Positions 37,901-52,900 of a DNA stretch of 64,000 bases are shown here, one piece after another (the stretch's first letter is position 1; each line of letters starts with the position of its first letter). This stretch comes from Bradysia coprophila (taxonomy: Eukaryota; Arthropoda; Insecta; Diptera; Sciaridae). Position numbers and translations under genes: made by a program. Below the pieces are notes generated by a model, which saw only the letters and a list, made by a program, of their open reading frames with translations, was not told the origin of the DNA and did not search any database. The stretch lies in assembly GCF_014529535.1 (NCBI RefSeq), contig NC_050736.1, positions 1,240,001-1,304,000 of the forward strand. The letters run 5' to 3'.

Positions 37901-40900
37901 GATATGTGATCTATGGTTTGCATTTTAAAATATTTCTAAGAGATTAGGTTTGTTGGATTACGTATCAATAAATCAAATTCAAAGCAATAAAGCTTTTTGC
38001 CGAACGAAACTGAGTAAATAGATGCTAGTTCGTTGCGTAATTTTATGTTTGGCAAAAAAAATGTAATTGACTTATCCGAGTTTAAAATGAAACCAGCGGT
38101 TTTGTTGTGTATACTGTACATCAGCTATGAAGGGAAAGGTCGTACAATATATGTTGTAAATAAGGCAAAGAGAAACCTCTATTTTAAATGCAATGATGTC
38201 GTAAGTAAAATATACGTTGACATGAGGATGTCTCAAGCGAACAAGCGGTTATTAGATTAATTCTACATCATGAATTGTGACAATTGAGACATTCGATCTC
38301 ATCGAGAGGTTTGGATGACGTTTTTTTTCACTTATTCTATCGTAAGTATTTTCCTCGGAGTACAAAAGCCTAATCATTGAACTAGGACGTAGCCAAGCAA
38401 AATGGAAGGACAACAGATCTCGAAATTGAAACATTTAATCAAAATCATTCTTCAGACTTTCGACAATTGTATCATCAAAACAATAAAATCCAGCATCAAT
38501 CAAATTATCGTCATGATATGGAACAAATTATTCTGCGTCTAACTCAAAAAATCAATCTTTCGTAAAATCCCTTCAAGATTACATTCAAAAAAACAAGAAA
38601 AAAACACAAATCTACGATTTACCCTCTCAATCCATTTTAGACGAAATATATTCCTCCCTACAACCAAAAGTAATTTGTAATAGAAGCAATTTGTAAAAGT
38701 ATTTGTTCAGCTATTGTTTGACTATAGACAAAAACCAAAAACCTAAGAACAAAGAACATTAAAGTTTGGTGCATTCTATATACTCGTGTTGAAGCCAATG
38801 GTATGGATGGTATATTATTCATATACGGTATGTATATTGTAAAATGTTTGTTTGCTTAACGTATTTAGAATGTGAGAGTAAAATAAATTTATCTAATAGA
38901 CGATAGATAAATTAAATTAGGCATTAAGGACTAGATTCCAGTAGTTTTAATTTGCTAGTGGTCAAGATGGTAGTTATATTCTGAAATTCTGGCAGGACAT
39001 AGTTGTTACGTATTTGATATTTAATTGTTTAGAAAACAAGGATCTAATCTAATTAAATGCTACGCAACAATAATGGGTTGTCGAAGAAATTTAAACATTT
39101 TTGGCTCTTTACAAAAATCTGTACTACCACTACCCGCATCATTACGTAATCAAGCACTTAATAAGTGTGAAAGATTACACGTTCCAGGTCCTACTTTTTG
39201 GAAACTAATTTCTTAAATTTCTCGAAATTTCTCGAATTCGAGAAATTCGAGAAACTACAAGAAACTCGAGAAATTAGTTTCTTGAAATTTCTTGAATTTC
39301 TCAAAGTTTCTTGATTTTCTCGATTTTCTCTAAAAGTTTCTAAAAAGTAGGCCCTGACACGTTCTGAGAGATTTTCAGAGCAGATGTTTATGGGAGTGCA
39401 ACTAGTGATATGTATTTCTGCCAACTACTATAACCACACCTGCCGAAAAATTAATTTTCGAAGTTTCCACTTGTCTAGTAAGACAATCTGATCGACAAAA
39501 TGTTTATTCATTTTACTTACAATTCGGATGCGGTGCTGGATGAGATGTACATAAGGCCAACCCAACACTCGTTGGAACCCTTCTAGAGCTTAAAAATTGA
39601 AGTCAAAAATGCCTCCGTATTTGGTAAACCAAATAATAATAGACTGGCCCTTCATACAAAAATTTTGTTCAAGCGTTGAAGCATAAAAGTAAATATGATA
39701 TGAGTAATAGTGTAAGTAAATTTACGGTACTCGAAAATTAGCGCCAACGTGGGTTCGTATGGATTATTTTTCATATTTGTTTTGACGTTCCATCGTCGTA
39801 TGAGTCTATTTACTGTATACCTAATATCTGTACACTTTAGCTTCAGTTTTACGTCTACCCATTGCGAGTCTATCTTCGTATTGCCAGTCTATATCTATTT
39901 AGTCTAAGTGGTAGTGTAACAATTTGGTACATGTTTTAACTTGTGAGCTCTCGATCCATTATTTTGTGTTTTTAGTGCTAATTAGAACCACTTTAGATAA
40001 CAAGTGCAGTCTGATTAGGTGCTCAATTGATATCTCGCCTAAATGTAGGTTAGACATATGTACACAAATTCAACGTATTTGTGTTACGTCATACGAGTCA
40101 TTCAGGGTGTACATCGTTACAGCAGCGAGACACACTGCAACTACCCAAATTATGAAGCTTGAGTGAACTTTAGGACGTTACCATTGTTATTTGAGTGCTA
40201 GAAAAATTCTATGTAGATTTTTTTGACAAGAGAATCGAACCCGGATCATTTTGGTAAAAAGCATAGCACGTAACAACTAAGCCATCCCGTCCGCCTCGGT
40301 TGAGTCAATCGATTAGTGAATATAGACTATAGTTGAGTCAAAAGGTTAACTCGTGACTCTTCCTACCAACGTACTCTTCCTTTATCGTATTTATCCATAA
40401 TAATATAGCATAATGACATAGCATGTGCGCTTTTGGCATCGGAAAATTAATCCGACGAAATTTCGGACTAACAGTAATCGTTTTGAAGTCATTCATTCAC
40501 TATAAACTCTTAGTCAAACCTAAAAGTCTAACAAGATAGAATCTTAAAATTAAATACTCCTGCAATTTGGCTGGAGGAAATATCAAAACATTGCGTTAGT
40601 TTAGATGTTTTATATCATGCTAATTCTATAAATTACATTGGACAACATGTATGTGTCACCAGAAAACTGATTCCCTACTACCTAAAGTACAAATGTACTT
40701 GTTGAAATCAAAATTGTAACTCTTGACATTTCAGTACTAATTGCGTATCGAAAAGCATTATTATTTATTAATTATTTTATCAATATTGCCCGGATCGATA
40801 CTTCATATAAACCAAATTACGATAGATAAGTGGAAAGTAATTAAAATACCAAGTTGGATACCGTAATAACAGACAGTTAAATACACCGTACATGGATGAA

Positions 40901-43900
40901 AGGATTAATATTATTGTGTTTCTACGAATCTAATAAACATATGGCAAAATTCAAATAAATTAATTTTGCGTTGTTATGTAGGTATATGCAAACCGACTTC
41001 ACCATAACGCTAAAACACATCACTTTATTATATATTGATTAATTTGTTTGGAAGGCTTGATGAATTATCTTTAGTGACAACTTATTAAGTGCTAACAGTA
41101 TTATTTGTGCACACATAGAATGTGTAAATAATGGAACATGGACATGGGCAGTGAAAGGACATACTGACGCTATTATTAAATAAGGTTTATGATGGGACAA
41201 CTGAACACAATTGTATTTGGGGAAATGTATTGAATGGAAGTCAATGTACTCGCTGCGTTTGGTCGAAAGGTTTTTTCTACTTCCATAATTTCGATTTTAC
41301 TAACTTTTATATAGGTAATCTTTATATCAATAACATCTTTCGTTGAAAGTATCGAAAAGAGTTTGATACAAAATCTTTTAGTTCATTAGTTTAAGCAAAC
41401 GTTTTGATATAAATGACGATGATAGACCGGATCTTATGCATGTCGTCTTTCGAAAGGGTTAATTTCGAGTGAAATTTTATTCTTAGCTCAGGCTCAGGAT
41501 CTCCAAGTATTCAACAACGAGGCCAAGTGTTAGGTCACAGTCACATCATAACATTATCTCGAGTTCATCGCTTATTTTTGTTATTTGTTGCGGTCGATAA
41601 TAAATGAATAGTCGTTAAGCATTCAGATATAACTAGTGATTAGCTCTGAAGTAGTAGATTTAGCAATAATCATACAGGAAGATACATCATACATTTATTG
41701 CCTTTTCTCTATCGTATGCTATACTAAATGACAAATGGGAGAAATTAGATAAACCAACAATAACAGCTAAGATACTATAGTGGGATTTATTACGTGTGCA
41801 AAACAGTAATGAAGCTCTAATATGTCTCCGGCGTAATCACTTTGGAATATTGTAGTATGATTAGACCCGTTTGATTCACAAAAATCGTACGATAACATAC
41901 GAGCCACACATAGCTACCATATTCGTTTGTATAATTTAAAGAAAGTTAGTCTGAAAAGGCAGCAATAAATAGACCCTATACAAATATGAAAATTGTTCGT
42001 ACGCTACGGTAGAAAGAGTTCGTTCGATAGACAGAAAAGCTGAATGTTTCCGATTATTCCCTTTGGATTTTTAAAATTCAATATTCCCTTGTTATCAGCA
42101 AATAAACAAAACCAAAAGTATAAAGAATTGTAAACACATGAAATTGAGTTAGTTTTTCACGGCTTTTCACAATCATTCTATTTCTTCTGCATGACATATT
42201 TACCCGTTTTTTTATGAAAAAATATATTCAATTTTTGGCAATTTTTTTTGACTCGTAAAACAATACACCCCACCATCTGTACACACACACACACCGAATA
42301 TATTCAGACATGAAAAGCAATATTTAGGTTGATACATCAGAATAATATAGTTGACAATTTGAATTGGAAAATAAAATCCAATTTGTAATTTGTAGTCGCA
42401 ATTACAGTTCGGTATGGTCCGTTTGGCAGACACAGGGCTTTATTTGAATTAAATGAATTTGTAAACAATGTTAACAAAATAAGCAAATTTTATAATTAAA
42501 TTATTTTTTTTTGTTTTTTTTTTCACAAAATGAATATAAAATGGGTTAAATTTGCTATCATTTTGTATGAAGAACTGAAATAAACGGAAAGGATATAATT
42601 TCGAAAAATAAAACGAAAAAATTAATTGCGTTAATTTCAAGCTCTCTGTAATTTGCTCGCTAATTGGTGCGAATTGTTCTGCAGGAATTATAAATTAGTC
42701 AAAATGAGTCAACTAAATAAATGTTATAAAAATTAAATTTTAAAATCCGTTCTCGTCGTCAAGAGTAATCATATCAATGGTAGCAGAAAACGATTTTATA
42801 TTTAGTGTTCTACTAGTACCTTCAAAATAAGTGGATGCGGCGAGTTCGCTAAGTATTTCTGATATGTGTAGGTGACCGCACATTTTATTACTGAAACGAA
42901 AATTTTCACTCTCTTTACATATGTAAAGGTCTCTCCTACTCCCGTCGTCAGTGGCGAATCACTTGTCAAACAGTAAATAAATCACTAAACATGGGTTCAA
43001 GCCATTGTTGCTTCACAAAATCCTAAAGGTAACTGGCTCTTTTACATCATGGTTAGGTTTTTAAGTAGCTTCGTAGTTATATTAGTTATCGTCAAAAAAT
43101 TCGAACTAATGGATTAAGCGTTTAAATTAATTTTCTAACTGTAGCTCGATTGAACACCCTCAAATTATGGTTATCTCAAATATGTTAATTAAAGCTCAAT
43201 CATCGATCGTAAAGATAGTAAATGTCACTAAAAAAAATGTCAGTAGAAGGTGGCTGAATGGGACAATGTGTTTAATTGAGAGCTTCGACAACTATAGCTT
43301 AACAATTCAACATTTAATTAGCTCAATTTCTGAATTTTTTTGAATTTATTGACACCGCCAAAAAACTGGCTGAATATAAAAATGTACAAAATATACAAAA
43401 TATACAAACGTAGATAACATAAATACTTAAGACTACTTCCGTCAAACACTAAAAACCAAGCTCCTCTAAAATTAAACTTTTAAACGTCGTTCTATTCTCA
43501 CACCTAGTCACAACCGCTTTATGCTTATTAATAAGTCTAATCAGCCGAACGATCGGTTGTTCTGATAAATACACATTCGAAAACCGCGGCTCAACCAGCA
43601 ATTTCATAGTAGTCTCTCGAAAACCGTAAACACCTTCACTTCGAACAAATCTAGGCGAGATAATATCATCAGTCACGTTTCCTTTATACAAATCAAAAGC
43701 AAGCATTGCATCAGCTGTTGTTCGACGAGTATCCAAACTTTGTAACTTCAGTTGCTTGCATTGATCCTCGTAAGGAGCCAACCTGTATGTCGTTGCGTTA
43801 CTACGGCTTTCTAGCAAATAGATAACGAACTGTTTCTGTATAGATTCAATATCGTCTTTGTAGATTTGCGCCGCAGGATTCCAAATTGTTGATGCAAATT

Positions 43901-46900
43901 CCAGCCTTGGACGTACATAAGCCAAATAGAGTATACGTTGTGTCTCTTTGGTAAAATTGCCGTTGGAAAAATGTTTAATGCATCCAATCATCTGGCGACA
44001 CTTCATTCCCATATGCTCAATGTGACTGCCCGGGTGAAACCACCTGTTGACCAAAAATCCCAAATCGTTCATTTCTTCGACTCTCTCTATGACGTGATCA
44101 CCCATTGTGTAATCGGCTTTGATGAACGATGATTCACTTCGGTAAATGCTGAATATGTAACATTTGTCCTTGTTGAATTGAAGACGATTCTCTGTGTTCC
44201 ATCTATTAACGTTATCGATATCTCGCTGCATTCGATGTATATCGCTGTGATCGAAGATAATGGACGCCAACTTGATGTCATCCGCAAATAGTAGAGGGCA
44301 CACAAATTCAAGAACGTCGACTACATCATCGATAAACACTGTGAACATTTGTGGGCCAAGAGAACTTCCGGCCGGTACTCCAGATGTAGATTCGTACAAT
44401 CTTGACTTAAAAATGCTGATTTGAACGTAATTGGTCCTCCCAACCAGATATTGACACATCCACCTTGCTGTTTTCTTCCCAATACCAAATCTCGCAAATT
44501 TCACAATTAACAAACGTATTATCACTTTGTCGAAGGCAGTTTTGTAATCACCGTAACACAAGTCGAGTTGACATGATCGTTCGATTGAGAGCTTCGACAA
44601 CTATAGCTTAACAATTCAACATTTAATTAGCTCAATTTCTGATATTAAAATTTATAATAGCACAGCACTGCTTCTAGCATGAACACTGAATTGACAAGTG
44701 TCAAATTTGGAGGCTTAGTGCGATAACAGCTACAGCTTAGGATTTTTTGTATTGTATGTTTTAACTCACACAACGAAAACAAGTCATCTAGCTGTACAAA
44801 AGAAAGGAAGTTCCTACTGCGATTTCGGCAGCTTTCAGACATTTTCGATGTTCATGCTGTGCTGAGACTGCTGCTAAATTCTTCAGCGCTGAAGAGAGTT
44901 GAGCTTTTGAAAATCAGAATATCGTTGTAGTTAAATAGTTCAGACCGAATAAAAATTCTATTCTTTAATGAAAATTATTAATTGATTTTCTTTCTACTCT
45001 GTCATCGGATCTATTCGATCTATTACTTCTTTTGATGTATCAAGTTTCAAGAGATTATCGAGAGCTTTCAATTCAGTTTTCCGTACAACGAAGTACACTA
45101 GAATAGAATTGGATTTGAAATAAATGTTTTGGTATGTACACGTACACGGGTAAAAAACGACCTCACAACCTTCATAGCTTGGCGGGCTGATGCTCTAATT
45201 TTTTTTTGCATCTAAAAATCTAAGGTTGACGTTTTTATACAGTCAGAGTCAGCGAAATTTCAGCATGGATTTGCTTCAGCTGTTTTTCAGCTGATCAACA
45301 CATACAATCTAAACTGTTTGATATTATTATTCATGCTGCAATTTCACTGCCTCTAGCTGTACAATCAGAACTATTGGCCTTATTTTTAGAACGTTTTCAT
45401 TTTTAGACCCGAAACCCAAACAATATGAATCTATAAATGAACCATTGACGGTTATTGGTTGTCGTTGCGACAACAATATACAGACTGACAAATCAAACAC
45501 GAAATTATGCTTCAAAGTTTCATAAATATAAGTTTTTTTTTACTTTGCATCAATGAAATGATGTGTATACCATGTTCTCTGCCAATGGACTCTAATTCAG
45601 TTTCGCGTACTATTTACTCGGCGGCATAGGAAAAAAGTATTTAATTGAAATTTAACATCACTTATAATGTCAAACATCGCCTTCCTTTGTTGATAAATAA
45701 AACAATTTCGAATGGGAAAAAGATTTCATAATTTTCCAATCATCATCAACACAAAAGTAAGTATATAAATACCGGGTACATTTAACAATGCTGTCAATAT
45801 TGTCAATATTTAATATTGATTTACGTGGTATATATCAAAATAAAAATATGACAGAAGACGAAAAAAAACGAAATAACTGAAAATATGGTAGCCAAAGTAG
45901 CTTGGAATGTTTTAACACAAAATCAATTTAACCATTTACCCATGATGGATGATCGGTAAAATTCCTTTTAACAAAAATGTTTAATTAATAAATAACGAAA
46001 TTTCAGCAAATATAAAGTAATTTAATGAGATAATTAGCTTAATAAAAAGAAGACGAGAAAAAATTGGAAGAGAACAGTAAATTGGTTTTCATTTCATTCA
46101 TTACTGTTTATCTCTCCATTAATTCCGTATTTTCTGAATAATTTCTGTTTCGTGCAAACCAATTTGCGCTACCATAGCTACAGAGTTTTGTATCACACCC
46201 ACGACCCACTATATTATTTGCTTAAATCTGTATATACACACGATATTTTCGTTCGTGTACCCGTGTACTATACGTATATAATACCAAATGCCACGTATAC
46301 ATTATGTACCCTGGTGAAATACCTTCTCATACCCCCCCGAAAAAGAAAAACTTTTACAAATTTCATTTATCTCTTTTCAACAACCATATAAACTGCCATT
46401 TCAAGTAAAAGTCGACCCCACATTGTGTATTGAGAGGGTAGATATTTTGTGTTATATTTTGTATTGTCTATCCCCAGAGAACTGCAATTAGCTAATCCAA
46501 TTTAGAGCGATCTCTCTGTAAGGATATAATATTTGAGGGTGGCTTACAAAATGTTGTAGCCATCTTTAAGTTTCTGATTACTTTTTAAGGATTTGGCTAG
46601 CAAGTTTTCGGACGAAAAATAAATAATAAAAAAATCAATTTTCCTAATTTCCACTTGGACTTTTGATACAATTTTATTTATTGGCTGTATAATTCGACCG
46701 AATCACATTAGCTGGAGATAGTGCAGAATCTGCTTTTTTCAAGCTCTTAGAAACAATGTAATTGTAAGTAGGGCCAAGTTGTTTGTCTCGTATTGCATAA
46801 ATCAACAAGTTCTAAAAATTCATAGATATCATCCGGTTATGGCTAATATAATGAAAATGACCATAAATTTTCCAGCCTTCTTCAGTAAAAGTGAACTTTT

Positions 46901-49900
46901 AGTAAGGAATCGATAACATACTCGAAACAGTTCAAGTTGAGCCACACATGAAACATGAAATTTGTCGAGTGACAATTTAAGGTGTAGTTGTCACCAGAAC
47001 CAATCAATCTTAGGTTGTTAGAAACAATGAAGCTAGGCCTGAATCTGCTTTGAATCAACTCAAATTGTTTATATTCAAGGTTCATGCCAGTTTACGTATG
47101 ATCTTATCCGAACGGTAGAAGATTTTATGTCCAAGTTTTGCTAAAGAAGAAACCACAAATTGAGTGGTTTTAATGTCAATATTAGAATTAGATGAGTTGT
47201 TTTCCAATAAATATGAAACCAATCAAGCGTGATAGTGAGAACAGAGCAAACATGACTATGGCGAGACTATGAACATAACGTAAGTGTGCACCAAACGTGA
47301 GAATGCCAAAATACTTCTAGAGAAAACGAGTTTGAGACAAAACGTCATACATCAAAATGCAAAATTTGCAGTGATTAGAAAAATAAACGTCATAAAGAGC
47401 ACCTTTCTTATCCAATATATCACTAGTGTCAAAATAGTTATTTTTGACATCGAGTGCGAAGTACTTTATTAGGCTCAAGATCGTGAGTCTAATCAAGTAC
47501 TTCGCACCGAGATTCATGCAACGTTTTATATACAACAGAGTGATGCAGTTTTCGAACATTTTGATCTCGAGTTGCATAAATATCTCTTTTCCTGATTAGT
47601 GTTGAAATATCGTCATTTCGTCGAAAAATACCTATTACGTCCGTTACATGACACCCAAAATATACTCGTTTCGTGTACTGATTTTGCGAAAGGGAATCAA
47701 ATCATTTCTTTTAATTACAATCCATGTTAAAGCTTTAAAAATGCACTTAAAATTACCGTAGAACACGTATTTCCACGAAAAACAACTATAAAATCAACTG
47801 AATATTTCCACTACATGTTCATAATCGCCTTTACAACTGCAATAAAAGTTGTAAAGGTATATTGGAAGCATTTTAATTAGCATAAAGCCCCGAAAAGCTT
47901 TACAAATGGTAGGTATTTATCGCATTTGTTCAGTTCAGTAATATGTTTACATATGCTATGCTAAGGTGCATACACAAAATGAAAATCTATTTAAATGAAA
48001 CAAATAAACATTTACTCTGGATTAAATGAGTATTTGTTTGTGTCTTACCTGCTAGGTTTGGTAATTGCGGATGAAACATACCAGCCTTCGCTAAGATTTC
48101 CAGAGATAGATGGGGTGGTACAAATCCATGCGACATGTGAATCTTAAGAAAAAATATTTTTGGTTTAGTTGGTTGATATATACGATCAATGATAGATATG
48201 TTGAGATACGTACAGGTAATGGTTTTCCGGACGCATCCATAGGTCTGTGAAACGCCGATCCACCGTGTTGTATTAAATGGTAGGGATATCCGCTGTAGAA
48301 GTGTTGAAAATCTTGTTGTCGGAATGGAGGCATTGGTTTTTTGAATGGGTCTTGCAGGTGAGGTGGTAAATCTAATATTTGATCTTCGCATCCTGGACTT
48401 ATCGGTGGACTTGATCTTTGTGATGATGGTGATTCGGACCTTTAAAGGAAATTTACAATTTTATGCTTACTTATTACCATAGAAAACAGGCACTGAAAGC
48501 CACTTTAGCCTCTTACGTGGTTCTAATTGGTAAATGCTAAAATAAACCCAAAAAATTACATTTACCGACCAGAATTACGTATAGTAAAGTGCGTACGTGG
48601 TACCGAATTTGTATTTTGGCAAGTGGGAATAGTCACTCATCAAAATAATAATTTGGAACCACACACGTAATGTACCAACTTTTTTAGTAGTGGACTTGCG
48701 TCACACCCGTTGACTAACGTGCGGGCATGGTTAAAACGTCAGGCGTACCAAATCGGTTACTTGTTTTGTTTTAAGTATGGCGATTTGCTTGATATCAAAT
48801 CTTTTACTTCTTTAGTTCCAACATACATTTTGCTGCATAACAGAATATTGGTTAATCTCGTATTTTTGTCATCGTTGTCGATAACAGATTACTAGCCTTT
48901 TCTTAAAGGCTGTAAAGCTGCCAATTTTATGCAAATATTTTGGAGAAAATCACCAGAAAAATGTTCTTATCTTGATTTATGCTAACTTGAGTGATAAACA
49001 AGCATAAATCAAAACTTTACGCACTGAAGAAAAATATTAAAACGACCCTTTTCCCAACAAATTTTCCCTTGAGTGAAATATCCATATATGTGGGGGGGTT
49101 ACCTGAAACGCAGAATAACTTAGCACTTTGGTGTGCTTAATCTTAAAGGTATACACATATGTGGGTATTATGGATGTAGGTGCTATGAACAACGTATGTT
49201 TGAAATTGATTTGTAACTGAAAACAAAAACGTTAAGATACATCTGAGATTGATATATGGGACGTATAGATCATATGCGTGATACATAAAGTTTTATCAGA
49301 AAATGGGATTATTATAACTTATAATCAATAACGCAATTGATTAATACTTCTACGATGATTGTTTATTGATTCGGACATTTATATTGTGAAAAATTAACGT
49401 GTTTGAATGATTGGTTAATAATTTATATAATACCACGACGAAACAATACAATGGCAATAGGGTATAACGATAATGGATCAATTTTTCTATGTTCCTGGCT
49501 GAAGACTAACTACTCATTTAAAAAAAAAACAAAAAAAAACAGGATCACAGTTTTTACGAACGACTATACGTCTGTTATCGAAAGGCGTGGGGTAATTTGG
49601 CACACGGTGCTAAAACAATGCAATTTTTCAACTACGTGAAAGGTGAACTCACACACGATTTTTCGATACCAAAATTTTGTAAAAGTAGTCATTAAGTCGA
49701 TGACATGGCTAAAAAGTATTTGCAGTTATAAACTTGCGTGTGCGAGTTCACCGTTTACGTAGTTTAAAAGGGCGTTCTTTTGGGACCATGTGCCAGATTC
49801 CCCGATACCTATCGCAAACAGCCACCTAAATGAATTATGAGCTCTAACGATATTAATAATATTAATACCGACATTATTAACCGATAGCTTGTCAATAAAG

Positions 49901-52900
49901 AATTCATTTAAAATCTGGTACTTCAATATTTTTGACACGGATTTTACTATATTAAGGACCATATTACCAAGAGCTTGTCATTGTTTTTGTCGTCGTTATC
50001 GATAACAGATGGAACAATTGGGGGAAAGTCGCTTAAATGTCTTATGGCACTCAGCACCATAATATGCAAAATTTGCAAACATTAGATGCCTCTGTGGCAA
50101 AAAACGGCCTGCGACCTCGTGTCACAATTACACATCTAGAGCCTAATAAAAAACTTTGCACCTCGATTGCATAAATACCTATTTCGGGAGACAAACAAAG
50201 TAAACCAAAATACGATAAATTCGAGTTTAAATAATAAATCGCCTAGCACTTTTCAGCACGCAGATGGTCTTTTCCTCAAAATATTTTAAGTTTTTCTAAG
50301 TTTAATCGCACTCGAGATCGCACTGAACTGTTTAAGCTCTTGTTAAACGTTTTTAAATATCTATTACTCCCTTTATTCAAAGTATTGTCACGATTTGATG
50401 CAAAATCTGTTACTTCATTTGTTATTATGCAATAAAATCGCTTATTTTTATCGTCGTTCTTGAAATTAAAGTTACATCCACAAAATTGTTGAGAAAGGAT
50501 TGAATAAGATGAATGTTTTTCTCAGTCACGAAAAGTTATTGAGAAAAACGTTGCATGCAGCTCAGTGATGAAAAAAATGTCTAGGCACAAGATGTGTATT
50601 TGTCACACCGAAGGCACATACCGAGGGTAACAATACACATCGTGATATAAATATCTAAAAATTCTATGAGCTTAGTTTTATCGTCTGTGGTGAATCGTTT
50701 GCATCTGATTATCAATTGTCCAACTTGATCCAACTTAATCTCTAAAACTAAAAAAAAAAAAAAAAAATGTCCAACGGTTGCATTTATGCATATTTTGGTG
50801 GCGTAATAAAGTTGTTCTTTATACCACTCAATCTCAACCACAAAACTTAAAGAAACCGTGAGTGTATACCAAAGTTTGGACCGCCGACTCCAAATCCAAA
50901 TGCTTATCGAGCAACACCTCTAACAATTCGGCTATTAATCGCAATATGCGTAATTAATCTCATACAGTTTTTCGATAATATAGTGAAATGTATGCTGGAT
51001 ATGCTGTTCTGCATCGAAAAAATAATTTTTTTGTGACGAAATTGCATAAAACGTTGAATGCAACACGTAGCGAAATGGGCTGGTTTTTGTCACACAATGT
51101 GGTTATTTTGTGGAAATTTGAGCAAATGACGAAATTGAGAAAATTTATGAAAATATTTTCGCGATAGGCACTGTTAGTCAGAGCTTGTCGTTTATTTTTG
51201 TCGTGATTGTCTATAACAAACGAATATTTTATTTTATTTTTTCCAATAGTCGATAACGCAATGACCGTTTACCGAGCGAGTTCCGACAAACGAGTGATTG
51301 GAGGTTGTTGGGGACATCGAAGAGATAGTTTTTTGAAGAAGAGACAAAAAATTCCACCTCATCCTTCCCTTCCCTGCTCCTTCAAAGTTTAAATGCAGAG
51401 GTGTCTTTGTCGAATTGTTTACAGGGCTGTGTGACACGGAGAGGTACGTGTGGTAGCTTATTTTAAAGGTAAAGGTTCAAAGTTTTTTATGACGTAGTTA
51501 GATTTTCCTAATTTTCCAAATCGTTCAAGAGTTTTCCGACTTTTCTTCAAATTGAAGCTTTAAATTTAAGGTTAAAGTTAAATAATTTCTTAAATATGTT
51601 CCAAAGTAAAAAAAATGATAATATTGTTCTCTATATCATTTGCTACAATTTTGCCGTAGAAAGTATAATTGTATTTTACAAGGCTAGGCGCCACATTATT
51701 TTTTCATGAAAAAAATCCATGGTTTTGCATATGATTTTTAGACCGATTTTTTGGTCAAAAATTTTTTCTTTTGTTTTCTTGTTTAGGTTACTTTGAAATT
51801 GTGATGAATAAAAAACTCAAAAATGTCTGTCAAACAATTGAACAATTCTTCAATGGAAGTTTCTCCAAAGAAACATAGCGATTACTCTATTTGGCTTATG
51901 TAAAGTCAAGGCTGGAACTCAACGCAAGATATTTATAAAGACGACATAGAGTCCATACAAAACTGTACTAGATTTTGATATATTGAGGGACACAATAAAT
52001 GATGGAATTTGTTTATGTACTGTCCGTTTGACAAGAGGATCGCCACGGTTCAGCAGGGGTTTTTGAACATTTGTTTCTTACACGTTGGCACATGTGCTCT
52101 TGTCAGATTCAAGATTCTTTTTACGAAGGTTACGCTGATTATACTTTGTGAAAAAGGCCAATACCTTGCAAATATGTCACATCTTGGACTGAATTTGACA
52201 CTGCAATAGACTGTTATGATCAGAGCGAGAGATCCGAAGACTAGTTAATTTAACTTGCCTTGGGGTACTTGTCAAAATATTGTTTTCTCTTTCAACGTGT
52301 TACGTTGAGAGCGAGAGGACCGAAGACCAGTTTATTATAAGTTGCCTTGGGGTACTTGTCAAAATATTTCTATCTCTTTCATCATAACACTCTATATCTG
52401 CAACATGAAAAAACTAAATGTTCGAAACCCCCTGAAACCCCGTGCTTCCACCTACGTAATATACACAAACTAGGTGAGCCAATCTTAATTTATAGGAGAA
52501 TGATGTTTAGAAACTAAGAAGAAATGTAATAGAGTGTTCCCATATTTTAGTACATTCTGTCATAAAATTACTGCTGTCACTGCGCTTATTTTCATGTGAA
52601 CCAACTTCACTGCTGCGACATTTCATGGGAATGAATCAATGTGAAGTTGTTTCACAAAAAAATAGTCCAGTAAGAATGAAGTACTATAAAAAAAATGTGG
52701 CGCCTCTACAGGCCAACCGACTAGGCGAATACCGACGATCTGATTTCTTCAAAGTTTGTTTACAATGAGAGTGCTTATGATTTTCGAACGTCTACGTTGC
52801 GAATTCTCGTCGAACCGCGAAGATCTAGTGAATATTTAGCCGATTGATCGGTTGATATGTAAGTCTTATGAATGAGTATAAAACAACGGTGATGAAGTAC

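Larger units (their letters stand above)
29542..48048. other. exex intron 3 (18.5 kb)
   Basis: AT-rich intron holding a LINE fragment (43334-44583), MITEs at 35282 and 39185, a tRNA-like patch at 40225, several decayed copies of the TTAA MITE core (30960-31030, 34548-34690, 37235-37300, 41345-41620) and two coding-like fragments (31084-31422 and 32160-32291). For most of its length I see no structure beyond A/T runs. Conserved enhancers are likely but cannot be seen from one sequence. Confidence 0.7.

Noticed and set aside
40225..40297. Working tRNA gene
   Set aside because: A and B boxes are present but the acceptor, T and anticodon stems do not pair consistently.
42212..42640. Two minus-strand frames of 63-73 codons in exex intron 3
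   Set aside because: Low-complexity AT-rich translation (Phe, Lys, Asn, Ile) without any recognisable feature.
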